Shown here piece by piece: positions 45,511 to 52,401 of a stretch of DNA of 52,401 nucleotides. Numbering within the stretch: position 1 is the first letter of the stretch; every line of letters starts with the position of its first letter. The translations under genes were made by a program, and so were the position numbers. The stretch is taken from assembly GCA_012521815.1 (NCBI GenBank), contig JAAYLR010000237.1, forward strand, positions 1-52,401. Reading direction: 5' to 3'. The notes under the pieces were generated by a model. That model saw only the letters and a program-made list of their open reading frames with translations, made no database searches and was not told the origin of the DNA. The DNA is from Acidobacteriota bacterium (GTDB lineage: Bacteria; Acidobacteriota; Thermoanaerobaculia; Multivoradales; JAGPDF01).

Positions 45511-47136
45511 ATGACGATTCCACGCTGGCGTCTGCTCGCCGCCCTGCCGCTGCTCGGCGCCCTTTTCGCCTGCAGCAGCCTGCCTTCCCCTTCGCCGCCC
45601 CCGGCTGTCGAGGTGGGGGGCGGTCCGCGGCTCGCGCTGCTGATCGTGGTCGATCAGCTCGCAGCGGACACCCTGGAGCGGGCCCGTCCGGCCCTGCGCC
45701 ACGGGCTCGCCCGCCTCCTCGCGGAGGGGGCGGTCTTCGACGCCCTGCACGCGCACGGCCGGCCGGAGACGGCGCCGGGGCACGCCACCCTCGCCACGGG
45801 GCGGCACCCGGCGCAGCACGGGATCGTCGAGAACGCCTGGTGGGATCGTGCCCACGCCCGGCGGGCCCGCGCGGTGATCGGCTCCGACGGCGAGGTATCC
45901 CCGGTACACCTCCTGACCGACGCCATCGGCGACTGGCTGCAGCGCGCCCAGCCGGCCGCGGTGGTGGTCACCGCCTCGGCCAAGGATCGGGCGGCGGTCC
46001 TGCTCGGCGGGCAGCGGCCGGATGCGGCCTTCTGGCTCGACGAGAAGAGCGGGCGTTTCCGCACGAGCCGTTACTACCTGCAAGCGACTCCGGCCTGGCT
46101 CACGGCGTGGGAGCGCGAGCACGGGCTCGCCCGGCGATTCGGCGAGGCGTGGGAGCCGTTGCCCCTGCCCGACGGACTCGACGCCGCCGCGCTCGGCTTC
46201 GCGCCGGTGGCCGGCGATCCGTTCACGCGGCCCCTGCCGCGCTCCGTGGGGAGGCTCGACCCGGCGCTCGGCGAGGGGTTCCTCACCGCCGCCTACCGCA
46301 CCCCCTGGCCCGACGAGCAGGTCGCCCTGCTCGCCTACGAGCTCCTCGACCGGTACGCGCTCGGCGCCGACGGCGTTCCCGATCTGCTCGCGCTCTCCTT
46401 CTCGACCCTCGATTTCATCGGTCACGAATACGGCCCGCACAGCCCGGAGAGCCTCGACGTGGTGCTGCGGATCGACCGGCTGGTGGGCGATCTGCTCGCC
46501 GAGCTCGACCGCCGATTCGGTCCGGATGGCTACGTGCTCGCCTTCAGCGCCGACCACGGCGTGACGCCTTTGCCCGAGCGCGTGGGTTCCCCCTTCCGCC
46601 GGGTGGGCAGCGAGCAGGTGCGCTGCCTCCAGGGGGTGGAGCGGGAGCTCGCGGCGCGCCACGGGCAGCGCGGCTGGTTCATCGACGGCTTCACGCTCGA
46701 TCCGGCGCTCCTCGCGAAGGCCGGTCTGGAGGCCGAGGCGGTCGCCGCGGAGGCGGCCACGCTCATCGCCGCCTGCCCCGGGGTGGCGCGGGTGCTGACC
46801 GCGGCCGAGCTCGCCCGCGGTCCCGGGGAGGACGATCCGGTGGCGCTCGCCATCTCCCGTTCTTTCCGCCCCGAGCGGAGCCCGGACCTCTTCGTGCACT
46901 GGGAGGAGGGCCTGCTCCCGCTCCTCGGCCGGGGAACCACCCACGCGACGGCCTGGCAGTACGACCGGCGGGTGCCCCTGGTGGTGCTCGGGCCGGGGGT
47001 GGTACCGGGGCGGCGCGCGGAGCCGGCCGCGACCGTCGATCTCGCGCCGACCCTCGCGGCGCTGCTCGGCGTTCCGGTTCCCGCCGACGTCGCCGGCCGG
47101 CCGCTGCCGGTCGGCGAGCCGCCGAACGGCGGCTGA
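45511..47136 (+). CDS. PafA-like alkaline phosphatase, lipoprotein
   Basis: 541 residues; ATG after AGGAGGG. Lipobox LFAC with Cys21, so lipid-anchored. Zinc and nucleophile residues match the PafA pattern: Asp48 (VVDQL), Thr93 (PGHATLATG), Asp301 and His305 (LDFIGHEYG), Asp348/His349 (SADHGVT) and His478 (TTHATAW). Lys158 and Arg160 in SAKDRAA match the phosphate-monoester-specific pair of PafA. It thus probably removes phosphate from organic monoesters in the periplasm. A hairpin (47117-47134, 7-bp stem) overlaps its stop. Located 13 bases downstream of the M16 pair, same strand, so probably one operon. Confidence 0.88.
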   Translation: MTIPRWRLLAALPLLGALFACSSLPSPSPPPAVEVGGGPRLALLIVVDQLAADTLERARPALRHGLARLLAEGAVFDALHAHGRPETAPGHATLATGRHPAQHGIVENAWWDRAHARRARAVIGSDGEVSPVHLLTDAIGDWLQRAQPAAVVVTASAKDRAAVLLGGQRPDAAFWLDEKSGRFRTSRYYLQATPAWLTAWEREHGLARRFGEAWEPLPLPDGLDAAALGFAPVAGDPFTRPLPRSVGRLDPALGEGFLTAAYRTPWPDEQVALLAYELLDRYALGADGVPDLLALSFSTLDFIGHEYGPHSPESLDVVLRIDRLVGDLLAELDRRFGPDGYVLAFSADHGVTPLPERVGSPFRRVGSEQVRCLQGVERELAARHGQRGWFIDGFTLDPALLAKAGLEAEAVAAEAATLIAACPGVARVLTAAELARGPGEDDPVALAISRSFRPERSPDLFVHWEEGLLPLLGRGTTHATAWQYDRRVPLVVLGPGVVPGRRAEPAATVDLAPTLAALLGVPVPADVAGRPLPVGEPPNGG

Positions 47137-47221
47137 CTGCTCATGCCGGGCGCCGGGGCGCGGACGAAGAGGGTATGATGCTCTCCGTCCCGAGCAGCTG
47201 GCACCACCCTGGCGACACCCG

Positions 47222-48631
47222 ATGCGCGAGCTGATCCTCGTCACCGACGACGACCCCGCCCAGCGCTCCCTGTTGCGGGAGATCCTGGAAGGGGAGGGGT
47301 ATCGCGTGGAGCTGGCCGCGGATGGCCCGGCCTGCCTGGCGGTGCTCGAGCGCGAGCGGCCGGCTGCCGTCTGCCTCGACCAGCGGATGCCGGGGCCGAG
47401 CGGGCTCGAGATCCTGCCGCGAATCCACGAGCGGTACCGGGATCTGCCGGTGATCCTGCTCACCGGGGTGTCCGACGTCGACATGGTGGTGCAGGCGATG
47501 CAGCTCGGGGCGTTCGACTACCTCGCCAAGCCGGTCGAGCTCGCCCGGCTCCTCACCGTGATCCGTCACGCGGTGGAACGCTCCCGGATGGCCGAACGGC
47601 TCGCGGAGCTCGAAGCCGGTCCAGCGGTGGCGGGCCAGCCGAACCTCGTCGGCCGCTCGCCGGCGATGCTGGAGGTGCTGCGACAGATCGCCCGCGTCGC
47701 CGCGACCGACATCACCGTCCTCGTGATCGGCGAGAGCGGTACCGGCAAGGAGCTGGCCGCGCGGGCGATCCACGCGGCGAGCGCGCGCGCCGCCGGCCCG
47801 CTGGTGACGGTCAACTGCGCGGCGATCCCGGAAAGCCTGCAGGAGTCCGCGCTCTTCGGCCACGAACGGGGCTCGTTCACCGGTGCCGTCGCCCAGCGCA
47901 AGGGGCATTTCGAGCTCGCCGACGGCGGCACCCTCTTCCTCGACGAGGTGGCCGAGCTCTCGCCGAGCGCCCAGGCCAAGCTGCTGCGGGTGCTCCAGGA
48001 TCGCAGCTTCACGCGGGTCGGCGGCACGAGCGAGCTGCGCTCGGACTTCCGCCTGGTGGCTGCTACCCATCGCGATCTCGCGAGCCTCGTCGCCGAGAAG
48101 CGCTTCCGGGAGGATCTCTACTTCCGGGTCGCGGTCTTCGAGATCCACCTGCCGCCGCTGCGCGAGCGGGGCGACGACGTCCTGCTGCTCGCCTCCCGCT
48201 TCCTCGGCGAGCTCGGTCAGGCGGCCGGCCGGACGGGGCTGCGTCTCGCTCCCGAGAGCGCCGATCTCCTGCGGGCCTACTCCTGGCCGGGGAACGTCCG
48301 GGAGCTGGAGAACGCCCTCCAGCGCGCGGTGGTGGTCTCCGAAGGGGAGGTCATCACCCCCGCGGACCTGCCCGAACGGATCCGCACCGCCGGTGCCCGG
48401 CGCGCCAACGGGCTCGCGGAGACCGGCGCCGCCGCGCCGCCACCGCTCACGCTCGCCGAGATCGAACACCGGGCGATTCGCGCCGCGGTCGAGCGGCACG
48501 GCGGCAACCTGACCGAGGCGGCCGACGAGCTCGGGATCGGCCGCTCGACGCTCTACCGCAAGCTGCGCGAACAGCAGGCCGGGGCCTCCGCGCGGGCCGT
48601 GGCCCGCGAGCTGCTCGCCGAACGGCGCTGA
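47222..48631 (+). CDS. Orphan sigma-54-dependent response regulator
   Basis: 469 residues. Receiver: Asp53 (CLDQRMPGPSG), DDD pocket, Lys103 (AKPV). AAA+: Walker A GESGTGKE (170-177), sigma-54 loop GSFTGA (217-222), a permitted variant of GAFTGA, and FLDEVAEL as Walker B. C-terminal Fis helix-turn-helix (NLTEAADELGIGRSTLYRKL). No kinase gene adjoins it. TATGAT at 47174-47179 is a plausible -10 without a clear -35. It precedes nifJ on the same strand, but a hairpin separates them. Confidence 0.93.
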   Translation: MRELILVTDDDPAQRSLLREILEGEGYRVELAADGPACLAVLERERPAAVCLDQRMPGPSGLEILPRIHERYRDLPVILLTGVSDVDMVVQAMQLGAFDYLAKPVELARLLTVIRHAVERSRMAERLAELEAGPAVAGQPNLVGRSPAMLEVLRQIARVAATDITVLVIGESGTGKELAARAIHAASARAAGPLVTVNCAAIPESLQESALFGHERGSFTGAVAQRKGHFELADGGTLFLDEVAELSPSAQAKLLRVLQDRSFTRVGGTSELRSDFRLVAATHRDLASLVAEKRFREDLYFRVAVFEIHLPPLRERGDDVLLLASRFLGELGQAAGRTGLRLAPESADLLRAYSWPGNVRELENALQRAVVVSEGEVITPADLPERIRTAGARRANGLAETGAAAPPPLTLAEIEHRAIRAAVERHGGNLTEAADELGIGRSTLYRKLREQQAGASARAVARELLAERR

Positions 48632-48632
48632 G

Positions 48633-48678
48633 CCCGGCGGGCGCCCATCCGCCTTTGCGCCGGCTCCTGCCCGCCGGG
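48633..48678 (+). terminator. Terminator-like hairpin between the response regulator and nifJ
   Basis: Perfect 10-bp inverted repeat CCCGGCGGGC (48633-48642) / GCCCGCCGGG (48669-48678), 26-base loop, no T run. Confidence 0.4.
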
Positions 48679-48704
48679 GTGGGGGGCGGTTCCGTGGCGC
48701 GTGC

Positions 48705-48740
48705 TATCAAGACAGGCAGACTTAAGGAGCCGTGGGCTCC
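48705..48740 (+). promoter_or_regulatory. Possible nifJ promoter and 5' leader hairpin
   Basis: TGC-TATCAA (hexamer 48705-48710) is an extended -10 candidate without a -35. In the leader, GGAGCC-GTG-GGCTCC (48726-48740) forms a 6-bp stem just before the GGGGGAAG ribosome-binding site (48742-48749). A stem so close to the site could slow or regulate initiation. Confidence 0.3.
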
Positions 48741-48754
48741 CGGGGGAAGAGCGC

Positions 48755-52363
<3,609 letters not shown>

Positions 52364-52373
52364 GGAGAGAGCG

Positions 52374-52401
52374 ATGGACCTCAGAACCAAGTACCTGGGC
52401 C
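52374..52401 (+). CDS. Start of a probable dihydroorotate-dehydrogenase-like protein (cut by window end)
   Basis: Only nine codons are in view (MDLRTKYLG), after AAGGAGAG at 52362-52369. The sequence fits the start of DHODH-like flavoproteins (MDLxTxYLGL) that often follow nifJ in bacteria. Identification rests on this short match and on position. Confidence 0.55.

Noticed and set aside
47199-47214. TGGCACCACCCTGGCG, a sigma-54-like -24/-12 with correct GG-N10-GC spacing before the orphan response regulator
   Set aside because: The predicted start would fall at about 47225, inside the gene's first codons, and the -12 reads TGGCG rather than TTGCW.

Overview
The window is a gene-dense, GC-rich (about 70% by eye) bacterial chromosome segment with 38 complete protein genes, one tRNA gene and the first codons of one more gene. 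No insertion sequence, phage, CRISPR array or rRNA was seen. Outer-membrane barrels, a lytic transglycosylase, two sigma-54 activators, secreted peptidases and pyruvate:ferredoxin oxidoreductase suggest a diderm heterotroph living partly on protein or amino acids. An Acidobacteriota-type organism (for example the Thermoanaerobaculia) fits best, but this is inference; no marker gene fixes the taxon.

Layout. 1-5.6 kb (minus): M14 peptidase, arginase, a small GlsB/YeaQ membrane protein and a GAF-SpoIIE phosphatase. 5.6-10.4 kb (plus): polA, with a degenerate proofreading domain, and an S9 peptidase. 10.5-21.6 kb: a surface-glycan locus with a divergent GNAT protein, then a dolichyl-phosphate-glucose-synthase-like GT2, a YfhO membrane protein, a PIG-L deacetylase/GT2 fusion, a GT-B enzyme, two more GT2 enzymes and a PEGA-domain protein. 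Its later genes overlap by 4 bases (ATGA/GTGA). 21.6-28.3 kb (minus): housekeeping operon rpmE-prfA-prmC-murA-HIT-slt-ogt. 28.4-32.7 kb (minus): a PDZ/multi-TM/GAF/PAS histidine kinase and its sigma-54 response regulator, preceded by what looks like a complete sigma-54 control region. 32.8-42.1 kb: outer-membrane proteins, comF, a TlpA-like thioredoxin, hflX, tRNA-Ala(GGC), ctlX, an acyl-CoA-binding protein, a CxxCH haem protein and an Omp85 protein. 42.2-47.1 kb: an M16 peptidase pair and a PafA-like phosphatase lipoprotein. 47.2-52.4 kb: an orphan sigma-54 response regulator, nifJ, and the start of a gene that is probably dihydroorotate-dehydrogenase-like.

How parts may work together. Peptidases (M14, S9, M16 pair), arginase, CtlX and PFOR fit amino-acid catabolism feeding ornithine and 2-oxoacids. 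In the glycan locus the GT2 + YfhO pair recalls the polyprenyl-phosphate-sugar synthase plus transferase pairing of CsbB/YfhO in Firmicutes, here in a probable diderm and beside a deacetylase-glycosyltransferase fusion.

Regulatory reading. TANNNT -10 hexamers (TAGGAT, TAGACT, TAGAAT) stand out in the GC-rich background. The tRNA promoter calibrates them. In several genes they lie only 6-9 bases before the start codon, suggesting leaderless mRNAs, and in three divergent gene pairs they form a symmetric TANNNTA that could serve both directions.
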